Both the position numbers and the translations under genes were made by a program. The notes below the pieces were generated by a model that made no database searches, was not told the DNA's origin, and saw nothing but the letters and a program-made list of their open reading frames with translations. 64,000 nucleotides of DNA from VRUE01 sp963817905. GTDB taxonomy: Bacteria; Actinomycetota; Thermoleophilia; Solirubrobacterales; 70-9. The stretch covers positions 1,798,001 to 1,862,000 of the forward strand of contig CAWFPS010000003.1 of the NCBI GenBank assembly GCA_963817905.1. The letters are read 5' to 3'. Positions 55,068 through 62,750 of the stretch are shown here, in pieces (the stretch's first letter is position 1; each line of letters begins with the position of its first letter).

Positions 55068-55784
55068 TTATCCGAGATTTACATTAAACAGATATCCCAC
55101 CAACGCCGTCAATCCCATTGCCACAGTTCCCCAGAAAGAAATTCGGATAATGGCTTTTTTAACACTTGAACCGCCTGTTTTGGCGGCTAATGCTCCTAAA
55201 ATGATTAGAAAAAATAAGGCAAAGCCATATAGTGAATATTCCATATTTTTTAGAGGAAGAAAGAGCGTAACTAGAAAAGGAAGCAGTCCGCCTAATGAAA
55301 ACGCTGCCCCGGACGCAAAAGCGGCTTGCATTGGTTTGGCTTTACTTATTTCATTTAGACCCAATTCATCTCTTATGTGTGCTCCCAACGCATCGTTTTC
55401 AGTTAATTCTTTTGCAACTGTTTGAGCAGTTTCTTTTTTTAATCCTCTTTTTTCATAGATCTCGGCCAATAGCTGCAATTCAATCTCAGGCGTTTCTTTT
55501 AATTCTATTTTCTCTCTTTCAATATCGGCTTTTTCTACATCTGTCTGAGAACTTACGGAAACATACTCCCCTGCTGCCATAGATAGGGCACCAGCTACTA
55601 ATCCTGCTAAAGTCGCTAATACAATTGGATCTCTAAGGTCACTTGCAGCCGCAACACCTATCGCAAGACTCGCAGTCGACAAAATTCCGTCATTTGCCCC
55701 GAGTACTGCCGCTCTTAACCAATTACTTCGGTGGATATAATGGTTGTCTAAATAAGTATCGATATTCTTCTTAGCTTCATTCAT
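55068..55784 (-). CDS. VIT1/CCC1-family metal transporter
   Basis: 238 residues with five helices. The start HYIHRSNWLRAAVLGANDGILSTASL is a signature of the VIT family, and the cytoplasmic loop between helices two and three carries several Glu (AGEYVSVSSQTDVEKADIEREK), the metal-binding domain. Members move Fe2+ or Mn2+ out of the cytosol. It is intact. Confidence 0.92.
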   Translation of the reverse strand: MNEAKKNIDTYLDNHYIHRSNWLRAAVLGANDGILSTASLAIGVAAASDLRDPIVLATLAGLVAGALSMAAGEYVSVSSQTDVEKADIEREKIELKETPEIELQLLAEIYEKRGLKKETAQTVAKELTENDALGAHIRDELGLNEISKAKPMQAAFASGAAFSLGGLLPFLVTLFLPLKNMEYSLYGFALFFLIILGALAAKTGGSSVKKAIIRISFWGTVAMGLTALVGYLFNVNLG

Positions 55785-55873
55785 TTTATCGGTTTTGTTT
55801 AATTACAAGAAATGTAAAAGGATAGTTGTGGGTGCAAGCCACGGACTTACTAAAATGGAACGAACCAACAGAA

Positions 55874-55915
55874 AATCCATAGTCCCTTCCGATAGCTATC
55901 GGGACTATCGGGATT
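55874..55915. repeat. Dispersed palindrome CCGATAGCTATCGG with flanking arms
   Basis: AGTCCCTTCCGATAGCTATC followed by GGGACT forms a long hairpin, with outer AATCC/GGATT arms. Related to sites at 57522-57555, 60637-60654, 52522-52540 and 48713-48732. Confidence 0.7.
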
Positions 55916-55959
55916 CCATGTAGACAAGCACCAAGAAATAATTTTATAGGGTGTTTTAC

Positions 55960-57486
55960 TCAGTTTTTAGTTTTCAAAATGTGCAATTCGCTAAAGTCAA
56001 CATCAAGTAAGTTATCTTGGTCGATGGAGAACCCTATTATTTCTCCTTTTGAATTAAAGTTGAAGGTTAAAAATCCATCAGGAACGCGCATGTCATTCCA
56101 GTCTATTTTAAACGTATCATAATGCCAATGTTCTAATTTTCCCGTGAATATGGGCGAATGGGAAAATGAAATTTCCAACGCACCGTTTGCGGTATAATTT
56201 ATTACAATGTCCCCATACATTTTGTCGCTGTACGTACCAGCGTATTTTTGAATTTCTAACGACGGTTTTGTCTTCGGGATTTTAGAAATTTGAACCGGGG
56301 ATTCTTTTTTCTTTTTTAAATTTTGGTTTCTATACTCCAAAACCCTAGAATAGATATCATACGAAGCATCGTCTAATAGCTCCTCCAATAGTTTAGCGGT
56401 CAACAGAAAAGTAGCAGGCTCTTCGGCTTCATTGGTAAGAATTACAAACCCAAGGTTCATATCCTTTACCATGACCAGGTTGGCAGACATACCGTCAATA
56501 CCGCCACTATGTTCAATTATCTTATGTCCATTTTTTGGGGTTAACCACCAGCCAAATCCGTACGAAGTGAATTCATTGTTAAACGGCGCGCCCGTGAAAG
56601 GATATATAATTTGGGGTTTGAAAATTTCATTGATTATTTTCGGACTTACAATAGTATCCTTGCCAAATGTTCCATTGTTCAGTAAGAGCCTTATATAATT
56701 TGACATATCGTTGGAAGAAGAATAAATAAAACCAGCTGGTGCAAGATTATCCCCAATTTCCTGCTTTATTGCCACCTTTTCGTACTTCTCATTCCAAATA
56801 TGGGGTTGGGCTAGATTGGTGTTGGCTTCTCTTTCGGTTGATACAGATGTAGTGTTATCCATTTTAAGTTTATCAAACACCCTAGTTTTTACGAAATTAT
56901 CCCAGGACATTCCGGAAACCGTTTTCACGATTTCCGAAGCAACTACATACATCACATTTTGATAGGCTGGCTTTTCCCGAAAGCCCGATACCGGTTCTAA
57001 ATATTTGAGACGCTTTATTACCTCATCCCTAGAATAATCAGAGTGGTACCAAAGTGTTCCCCCACTCACATCTTTAAGGCCACTTCTATGGGTCAGTAAG
57101 TCCCTAATGGTAACATTATCGGTAACATAGGGCGCGTACAATTCAAAATAGGGTAGATAATCCTTCACTTTATCATCCCAATTTATTTTCCCTTCATCTA
57201 CCAATATCCCCAATGTCAGCGCTGTAAATGACTTCGAGATCGAACCTATTCCAAAAATTGTATTTTCATCAACGTTCCGTTCTTTATGAATTTCCAAGTT
57301 TCCATACCCTTTGGAAAACAGGATAGAATCATTTCGAACGATACCAATAGAAAGACCGGGTATGTCAAAGTCCTTTATCAATTGATGAATTTGTATATCA
57401 AGGGAGTCGAATTGTAGTTGTTGGGCGTATGAATGCGAGCATACTAATAATGCAATTATAGCAAGGAGGGATGTTTTTATTTTCAT
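55960..57486 (-). CDS. Secreted serine hydrolase with C-terminal DUF3471-like domain
   Basis: 508 residues with a signal peptide (cut near SYAQ). The beta-lactamase-like domain has SISK (Ser82-Lys85), YQN (PAYQNVMYVVASEI) and HSG (IEHSGGIDGM). The last ~100 residues (KYAGTYSDKMYGDIVINY) are a DUF3471-like beta domain. This domain pair is common in periplasmic esterases and peptidases of Bacteroidota. Confidence 0.92.
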   Translation of the reverse strand: MKIKTSLLAIIALLVCSHSYAQQLQFDSLDIQIHQLIKDFDIPGLSIGIVRNDSILFSKGYGNLEIHKERNVDENTIFGIGSISKSFTALTLGILVDEGKINWDDKVKDYLPYFELYAPYVTDNVTIRDLLTHRSGLKDVSGGTLWYHSDYSRDEVIKRLKYLEPVSGFREKPAYQNVMYVVASEIVKTVSGMSWDNFVKTRVFDKLKMDNTTSVSTEREANTNLAQPHIWNEKYEKVAIKQEIGDNLAPAGFIYSSSNDMSNYIRLLLNNGTFGKDTIVSPKIINEIFKPQIIYPFTGAPFNNEFTSYGFGWWLTPKNGHKIIEHSGGIDGMSANLVMVKDMNLGFVILTNEAEEPATFLLTAKLLEELLDDASYDIYSRVLEYRNQNLKKKKESPVQISKIPKTKPSLEIQKYAGTYSDKMYGDIVINYTANGALEISFSHSPIFTGKLEHWHYDTFKIDWNDMRVPDGFLTFNFNSKGEIIGFSIDQDNLLDVDFSELHILKTKN

Positions 57487-57521
57487 TTTTTTAACGGTTT
57501 GGTATGGTTTCGGTACGGTCC

Positions 57522-57555
57522 CCTCCCGATAGCCCCCTCCCGATAGCTATGGGGA
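57522..57555. repeat. Dispersed palindrome, double copy
   Basis: CCTCCCGATAG occurs twice in a row and the second runs into CTATGGGGAG, which completes a palindrome with one mismatch. It lies upstream of the serine hydrolase gene, next to an ACCGTTAAAA box that also precedes the gene at 62575. Confidence 0.6.
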
Positions 57556-57601
57556 GCAAGCTATCTGGACCATTTGGGTTGTCTTGTCAAGAAATCTGGC
57601 C

Positions 57602-57660
57602 TTATAAAAGTAGTAATTTTCAGGATAGGGAAGGGCAGCTATGAATTATGGCCGATGTTT
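57602..57660 (-). repeat. Degenerate 3'-flanking repeat, copy 1 (reference)
   Basis: Plus strand TTATAAAAGTAGTAATTTTC, then GGGAAGGGCAGCTATGAATT. It lies 17 bases 3' of the cation transporter gene. Used as the reference for the family. Confidence 0.6.
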
Positions 57661-57677
57661 TGTGCAGCCTTTTTAGT

Positions 57678-58313
57678 TCAGTCGCAACAGCAATCTTTGT
57701 CGCTTTTTGCTTTTTCAAAACATTCTTTTCCTTCCTTAAAAGCAAAGTATGAAAGTCCAAGTGTTCCGATACTATCTACATATTGAATTCCAAACAGTTC
57801 ATAAATTCCACTACTTATTAGAAGAATAATTGACATATATACACAAACCATTGTGCAATTGGCATCGGCTAAAACCGGAGTAGAGTTTAGTTGATTTCCA
57901 ACTTTTCTTTTCCAAACAACCAAAATCCACATTATTAGTATCGAAATTATTGAAATCACAACTCCCCAAAAAGTTGTCAACGGCTTGTGTCCTGTCCAAA
58001 TGTTATATATGCTCGATACTAAAAGTCCAAAAACCAAAACGTAAAAGGAAACTCCTGTAATTCTTAAGGCGGTTCGTTCAAAATCGTCTCTTTTACTGTT
58101 TGGATTATTTTGAATTCTTAGAATCATATGAGCAATTCCAAGTCCTGAGATAACTTCAATAAAACTGTCCGTACCAAAACCAAAAAGAACTAGACTTTCG
58201 TCTTCAAATCCGATATATGTTGAAATCAGTCCTTCTGCGATGTTGTAGACTATGGTAAACACAGCAAGTCCAAAAGCAACTTTATATAATTTTTTGTTAT
58301 CGGTTATGGTCAT
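57678..58313 (-). CDS. Cation-transporter-like membrane protein with Cys tail
   Basis: From ATG 58313 (MTITDNKKLYKVAFGLAVFT) the protein has 211 residues and about six helices. FGTDSFIEVISGLGIAHMILR has the Asp/Ser pattern of cation-diffusion-facilitator-like proteins, and the C-terminus ends KSDKDCCCD, a likely metal-binding tail. It may be a metal exporter. Starts at 58367 or 58337 would add a hydrophilic lead and are less likely. Confidence 0.75.
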   Translation of the reverse strand: MTITDNKKLYKVAFGLAVFTIVYNIAEGLISTYIGFEDESLVLFGFGTDSFIEVISGLGIAHMILRIQNNPNSKRDDFERTALRITGVSFYVLVFGLLVSSIYNIWTGHKPLTTFWGVVISIISILIMWILVVWKRKVGNQLNSTPVLADANCTMVCVYMSIILLISSGIYELFGIQYVDSIGTLGLSYFAFKEGKECFEKAKSDKDCCCD

Positions 58314-58412
58314 TAGAATCGTTCGTATTGCATACATCAGGTTGCGCACTGCGGTTTGTATAAACATTCGTTTTCATGCCGATCAGCGATGATCAACAGT
58401 TCGTTATTTGTT

Positions 58413-58712
58413 TTAGATCCAAATTTCAATTTTAATTTTTGCGTTGATTTCAAGCTTGGTTTTGTTCCTAGCTTCAGTTTTAATAGGGAGTATGTAGGTG
58501 CCCATTTTTGTGTCAAACCAAATGGCAGTTTCCCACTCATACTCCTCGATTTTAGCGTGCGCTTTCATCCTTCCCCAACCTGCTTCCTGCCATTTAAGAT
58601 TTTCTCTTATTTCTTTCGATATCCTTTTGGGCAATGAAACAAAATGCCAACCTCCAGGTGAACTATGTTTCCATATGTTGCTTGAAAATCCATATTTAAT
58701 TTTTCCGTTCAT
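58413..58712 (-). CDS. DUF1905 protein
   Basis: 99 residues; SSPGGWHFVSLPKRISKEIRENLKWQEAGWGRMKAHAKIEEYEWETAIWFDTKMGTYILPIK is a standard DUF1905 beta-barrel sequence. This small domain is often fused to or next to YdeI-type proteins; its role is unknown. Confidence 0.9.
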   Translation of the reverse strand: MNGKIKYGFSSNIWKHSSPGGWHFVSLPKRISKEIRENLKWQEAGWGRMKAHAKIEEYEWETAIWFDTKMGTYILPIKTEARNKTKLEINAKIKIEIWI

Positions 58713-58844
58713 TTTCCTTGCGAGAATCCGTTTTTTTTAAAGGCCCGTAAATGACAGACCCATGCAAAGGAAGCAATTGCGGGCATCAGACGTATCGACC
58801 TAGCACAATTTCGAAGTGGGCTAAAATCGTTGAAATTACCACTA

Positions 58845-58872
58845 TTGCGCCTATTTTGTGCATACATCGTTA
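58845..58872 (-). repeat. attC-like half site overlapping the stop of the DUF2306 gene
   Basis: Gene strand TAACGATGTATGCACAAAAT followed by AGGCGC; the TAA is the gene's own stop codon. The plus strand at 62587-62605 carries the inverted counterpart TAACGGTGCATGTGCCACAA, just 5' of the deiminase gene. Confidence 0.4.
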
Positions 58873-59520
58873 GCTATTGACTCTGGTAGGTTTCTTTTTC
58901 TTAAGAGCGGGCAACCATGAAATGTAGCATTCGACAACTAAGATTGGCAGTACCCAACTCATCCACTCATAGGTTGCGTCTCGAACGTCTTGATTGTCGA
59001 TAAAAGCTAAAAAATTATGTTTATAAACAAGGTCCGATAAAATACGTAGGAATACAAAAGCCAGTGTTAAGGTATAACTTCGGATCATAAATAGGCGATG
59101 GGCTTGAATATTTTTTCGTTTTATGGTTACCCAAGCCGCGGAAGTCATAAACAACCAGAGGGTCGCCAACAGCAGGGTAGGGACTATGGAGCCATCATAG
59201 GGTTGGGTAATGCCAAGATAAAATGCTGATAGACCTCCAAATAGACACCCTAGAATGTATACCTTTCCCAATACTCTATGTAATTTGATATTGCGATTAC
59301 GAAACCAAACCCAAAATTGAAAAGGACCAAGGACTAACGGAAGCACTGCGGCAATAAAATGAGAAACAAACCAGAATTGCTTATTCCAAAAAGTCGGGCC
59401 AATTCCCTCTATAACAAATCGATAGGTAATGGCTCGATACAGATAATATGCGCATAAAATGATAAGGACGGTCCAAAAGAGCATTACGAGCAAATTCCTG
59501 GGTTTTATCATATTGTTCAA
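58870..59520 (-). CDS. DUF2306 membrane protein
   Basis: 216 residues with about six helices, including HFIAAVLPLVLGPFQFWVWFRNRNIKLHRVLGKVYI, the DUF2306 signature with a conserved His-Arg pair, and HRLFMIRSYTLTLAFVFLRIL. The family resembles cytochrome b561-like membrane proteins by its His pattern, but no function is proven. Met4 is an alternative start. Confidence 0.88.
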   Translation of the reverse strand: MNNMIKPRNLLVMLFWTVLIILCAYYLYRAITYRFVIEGIGPTFWNKQFWFVSHFIAAVLPLVLGPFQFWVWFRNRNIKLHRVLGKVYILGCLFGGLSAFYLGITQPYDGSIVPTLLLATLWLFMTSAAWVTIKRKNIQAHRLFMIRSYTLTLAFVFLRILSDLVYKHNFLAFIDNQDVRDATYEWMSWVLPILVVECYISWLPALKKKKPTRVNS

Positions 59521-59745
59521 GCTTGCAGTTAACGATTGATGTAAAAAGCATAATTATCACACAGGGCGGCTATTGTCTTTGAGCCCGGGTTATATGGTGT
59601 TTTTTTTAATCATTTTAAGTTGGTCTCCAATTTGCGGCTTTGTCAAATCAGTACACGAAAAATCAATTGGTCAAACACTACCAATTTAAATACGGCAATT
59701 TCCATGCTGCTACATTAACTTTCAATTTTCCAGGTCGAAATTAAA

Positions 59746-60513
59746 TTACATCAAGGAAATTGACGGACTTTTACTATGTCTGATAAACGCCTCAGCATAT
59801 TCACAACCGAATTCCATGCCACGAAACGGTTCCATTTTGCCATGATGTTCCTGATAGGTTTCTTCAATTTTCTGACTTACATGTGCAAAACACGCTGCGT
59901 GTTTTTGCTTGATCACGCTTGAAATATCCACATAATCGGTGGGGTTAAAATTTTGCGATTGAACCCCGCTCATAACTTCACCATAGTAAAGAGCTGCTTT
60001 GCTTCCTAGGTTTAGCCAAGCATCATACACTAAAATTGAGCAAATTCGATGGTCCCGGTGAGAATCGATCGGCCAGTGGGTGATAATGATATCCGGTTCT
60101 TCTTTTTTCAAAAAATCAATAAGAGGAACGTAGCGCTCCCTGGTGATTTCGCAATTTCCATCGATCTGCCCAATCAACTCAGGTCGCGCCTTTAAGATTT
60201 TGCACGCAGTAAATGCTTCGGCCGTGCGGATCTTTGCTGATTCTTCGTGTGATTTCCCTTCGATACCTGCTTCACCCCGCGTTAAATAAACCGAAACAAC
60301 TTCATTGCCCAAATTCGAATGCAGCGCCATGAGTCCACCGCACATTGTTTCCGGGTCATCAGGATGAGCCCCTACAACCACTATTTTAACTTTCTTTTCG
60401 AAGGGGGTTGGAGTGGTATTCCCCAAGGCGCTGACATTGGTTAATCCAATGGTAGTTCCAATGGTAATAGGTATTGAATTGGTCAAAAACTTCCTTCGCG
60501 ATTGTTTTGTCAT
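59746..60513 (-). CDS. PIG-L family deacetylase with Tat signal
   Basis: 255 residues. MTKQSRRKFLTNSIPITIGT carries a twin-arginine motif (SRRKFL). The PIG-L fold shows the zinc motif AHPDD at 49-53 and HWPIDSHRDHRIC. These enzymes remove N-acetyl groups from sugars such as GlcNAc-type conjugates; the substrate here is unknown. It is exported to the periplasm. Confidence 0.92.
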   Translation of the reverse strand: MTKQSRRKFLTNSIPITIGTTIGLTNVSALGNTTPTPFEKKVKIVVVGAHPDDPETMCGGLMALHSNLGNEVVSVYLTRGEAGIEGKSHEESAKIRTAEAFTACKILKARPELIGQIDGNCEITRERYVPLIDFLKKEEPDIIITHWPIDSHRDHRICSILVYDAWLNLGSKAALYYGEVMSGVQSQNFNPTDYVDISSVIKQKHAACFAHVSQKIEETYQEHHGKMEPFRGMEFGCEYAEAFIRHSKSPSISLM

Positions 60514-60600
60514 TTCAATTTTGTTTTGATGGTGTGTTATATACTAAAAATAGTAGATCCACTGATCACCAAGCATTTAGTGAATGGTTTTATTTGCCGT

Positions 60601-60783
60601 TGTCACGTCCTAAAATACGGCTACAGCGTAATATTCTCCCGATAGCTATCGGGATTAAGCGGCATTATGGTGCACGTAATTGGTTGTTCTGTAATCTAAA
60701 GATAAATGCGATCTTTTAGAGTTGAACAATTTGATTGCATTTTTGGTCGCCTTTTTGGCATGATCCTCGCTGGCAATGGTTCG
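60601..60783 (-). mobile_element. Fragment of an IS3-family element
   Basis: On the minus strand a frame without start encodes ASEDHAKKATKNAIKLFNSK and then RSHLSLDYRTTNYVHHNAA and stops at 60657-60655. This is the C-terminus of IS3/IS150-type transposases (HAKxAxKNAIxLYNxxRxHLSLDYKTPNxV). About 50 bases further, TGTCACGTCCTAAAATACGG at 60601 reads like the terminal inverted repeat, beginning with TG. Only the 3' end remains; the rest of the element is gone. Confidence 0.75.
60637..60654. repeat. Perfect 18-bp palindrome TCCCGATAGCTATCGGGA
   Basis: The cleanest copy of the dispersed palindrome. It directly follows the stop codon of the transposase remnant, within the IS fragment. Confidence 0.8.
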
Positions 60784-60849
60784 TGGATGATTAGTTGCGT
60801 GGTTTAAAAGGCTAGTTTCGCAATTACAAACTGAATAGAATCACGATAA

Positions 60850-60890
60850 CTATATGGGCGCCTGCAATTAATTAATTAATACACTGTTGA
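60850..60890 (-). repeat. attC-like half site 3' of the VOC gene
   Basis: Gene strand TTCAACAGTGTATTAATTAA, ending with AGGCGCCC. It shares the AACRRTGTAT start and the GGCGC at similar distance with the sites 3' of the genes at 55068 and 58870. Confidence 0.35.
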
Positions 60891-60918
60891 ACGTAGGCTT
60901 TAATTTACTTCAAGATAT

Positions 60919-61308
60919 TCAGTCCGCTTTAAAATCAGCGATTTGCCTTTCAAATTTATCCGTATCCTTAAATTCGCATAAATTTCCGTCTGGGTCATAA
61001 AATTTGGCAATGATACCCCAAGAATGCTCCTGATAATCCACCTTGATATTTTGGTCGTTTAGCCTATCCGCTAGTTTTTTCACATTTGGCACATTCATTC
61101 GCAAACAAGTTCTAATCCGATGCCTTTCCGTTTGATTTCCTTCATACTCCTCATCCAATTCTACCATTAAATACGAATTCCCAAATTCAAAACAAGTCAA
61201 ACTTTCGGTTTCAAACATTTTTATCAGACCGAGCGTTTTTTCGTAAAAATCCACACACTTTTTATATTCAAGTGTATATAGTATTATTCCTGTTCTATCA
61301 AAATCCAT
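60919..61308 (-). CDS. VOC family protein (glyoxalase/dioxygenase-like)
   Basis: ATG 61308 gives MDFDRTGIILYTLEYKKCVDFYEKTLGL, the normal start of a VOC protein, and 129 residues with FEFGNSYLMVELDEE and YDPDGNLCEFKD. The open frame runs further upstream into the deiminase gene, but that part does not look like the family. The substrate is unknown. Confidence 0.9.
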   Translation of the reverse strand: MDFDRTGIILYTLEYKKCVDFYEKTLGLIKMFETESLTCFEFGNSYLMVELDEEYEGNQTERHRIRTCLRMNVPNVKKLADRLNDQNIKVDYQEHSWGIIAKFYDPDGNLCEFKDTDKFERQIADFKAD

Positions 61309-61360
61309 AGGTTTTGTTTGGCATATGTAAAAAGGTCTCGTGTATGGCTCGTGCTTTTGG

Positions 61361-62575
61361 TTATTTAAATTTCCGAGGTTCGTTTTTTGAATAACAGTGT
61401 AATCCTGCACCTTCATGATGTAATGGCAAGCAATCAATTTGAACGATTTTTCTATCGGGAAATGCTTTTTCCAAAATAAGCTTTGCTTCTTCATCTTTTC
61501 TTTTAAGCTCTTCCGGCAATCCTGCTTTCCAAAATTTTGCCGAAACAACTATTTTATTGGCAATCACAAAATTCATATATCCCGAAGCCAAATAATACTC
61601 AATTGTATCAGTGGTAACGTTTTCAAACCAAGATTGCTCGTCTTTACTTAAACTTTTATAATGAACCTTATCAACAATTAGAGGACCAGCGGGCAATCTA
61701 ATTATTTCAATAGGTTTACCATCATGAGTAGTACTTTGTTTTAAAATTTCGTAATTCTCTTCCATTCTGCGATAAGACTCTTTAGCTATTTCATTGTTTA
61801 TGGTATCTACTTCACTGACTTTAGCCAATAAAACCGTTGAGGGGTTTGTAAATCGACAAAATTCATCGATATGTCCTCCGGTTCCAATGCCATATACTCC
61901 GTTTTCCAATTTTCGCCATTCTTCTTCTTTGCATCCTTTTTTTAACCAAATAATTTTTTCAACACCCAAAACTCTCTTGTACTCGTTTTCTATTTGTTCT
62001 TTAGTTAAGGTTTTGTTTCTATCAAGTTCAACAGATTCAACAAGTAGCATAGTTCCTTCTCCATTGGTTTGCCATGCACCGCCTTCCGAAAACAATGTTG
62101 ATGGAATAATGCGGAGATTCATTTGTTTGCCAACATTTTTATCAAGATTACCAGAGAGTGGAAAACCTTGTTGGTACTGAAAGTCTACAACTGCCATCTC
62201 TCCGTCACCATTTCTCAGAAAAACTGGGCCAGGATCTTGAATAGCACCTATAGGTATTTCGTTATAAAATAATTCAACTCTGGAAGTATCAATAGAAGAG
62301 TTTATTAGAACATCATAAATTCTAGATTGCAATTGTTCTCTATTGTAATCGAGATGTGGACTATATACAATTTTAACTTTGGTGTAAGGGTAAATCTCCT
62401 TTATGGCTTCTAAAATTGGAAGATATAGAGCTTCACCATTTAACCAAGTTGATTCTAGCCAACTAAACCATATAAATTCTTGTTCGTCAAATTCAGAAGC
62501 GATTTTAAATTTATCATTGTCTTGCGATGAACATCCTATTATCAGAAAAAGGATAAAAAATTTAAAATTTGTCAT
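61361..62575 (-). CDS. Agmatine/peptidyl-arginine deiminase-like lipoprotein
   Basis: 404 residues. The N-terminus (FFILFLIIGCSSQDND) is a lipobox, unusual for agmatine deiminases, which are mostly cytosolic. The fold motifs are QDPGPVFLRN (usually RDxGP), EGGAWQTNGEGT, GTGGHIDEFCRF and the Cys loop HHEGAGLHCYSKNEP. The catalytic Asp, His and Cys are kept; the Arg of the first motif is Gln. It may act on arginine or a guanidino compound in the periplasm. It looks more AT-rich than its neighbours. Confidence 0.9.
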   Translation of the reverse strand: MTNFKFFILFLIIGCSSQDNDKFKIASEFDEQEFIWFSWLESTWLNGEALYLPILEAIKEIYPYTKVKIVYSPHLDYNREQLQSRIYDVLINSSIDTSRVELFYNEIPIGAIQDPGPVFLRNGDGEMAVVDFQYQQGFPLSGNLDKNVGKQMNLRIIPSTLFSEGGAWQTNGEGTMLLVESVELDRNKTLTKEQIENEYKRVLGVEKIIWLKKGCKEEEWRKLENGVYGIGTGGHIDEFCRFTNPSTVLLAKVSEVDTINNEIAKESYRRMEENYEILKQSTTHDGKPIEIIRLPAGPLIVDKVHYKSLSKDEQSWFENVTTDTIEYYLASGYMNFVIANKIVVSAKFWKAGLPEELKRKDEEAKLILEKAFPDRKIVQIDCLPLHHEGAGLHCYSKNEPRKFK

Positions 62576-62750
62576 AGTTTAAATTTTAACGGTGCATGTG
62601 CCACAACGTAGGAATATAGTGATTAACTAAATATTTTTATATGTTCGGCCGTTTTGTTGGTCGGTAAGGCAAAACCATAAAGCCCTCGCCCCATTTTTGA
62701 TGTGGCAGGTTGGTGAACACCAAAAACCTGTATGGCAACCTATCCAGTGC

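Larger units (their letters stand above)
60514..60918. other. 405-base gap holding an IS fragment and palindromes
   Basis: It contains, in order, a probable IS terminal repeat (60601-60625), the perfect palindrome at 60637-60654, the C-terminal coding remnant of an IS3-type transposase (60655-60783) and an attC-like site (60850-60890) next to the VOC gene. No intact gene is present. Confidence 0.7.

Noticed and set aside
61309..61548. 80-residue N-terminal extension of the VOC gene
   Set aside because: It overlaps the end of the deiminase gene in another frame and does not resemble a VOC protein; ATG 61308 is the standard start.
62640..62750. In-frame open stretch after the stop of the carboxypeptidase gene
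   Set aside because: The stop follows a normal S10 C-terminus; read-through sequence has no family features.
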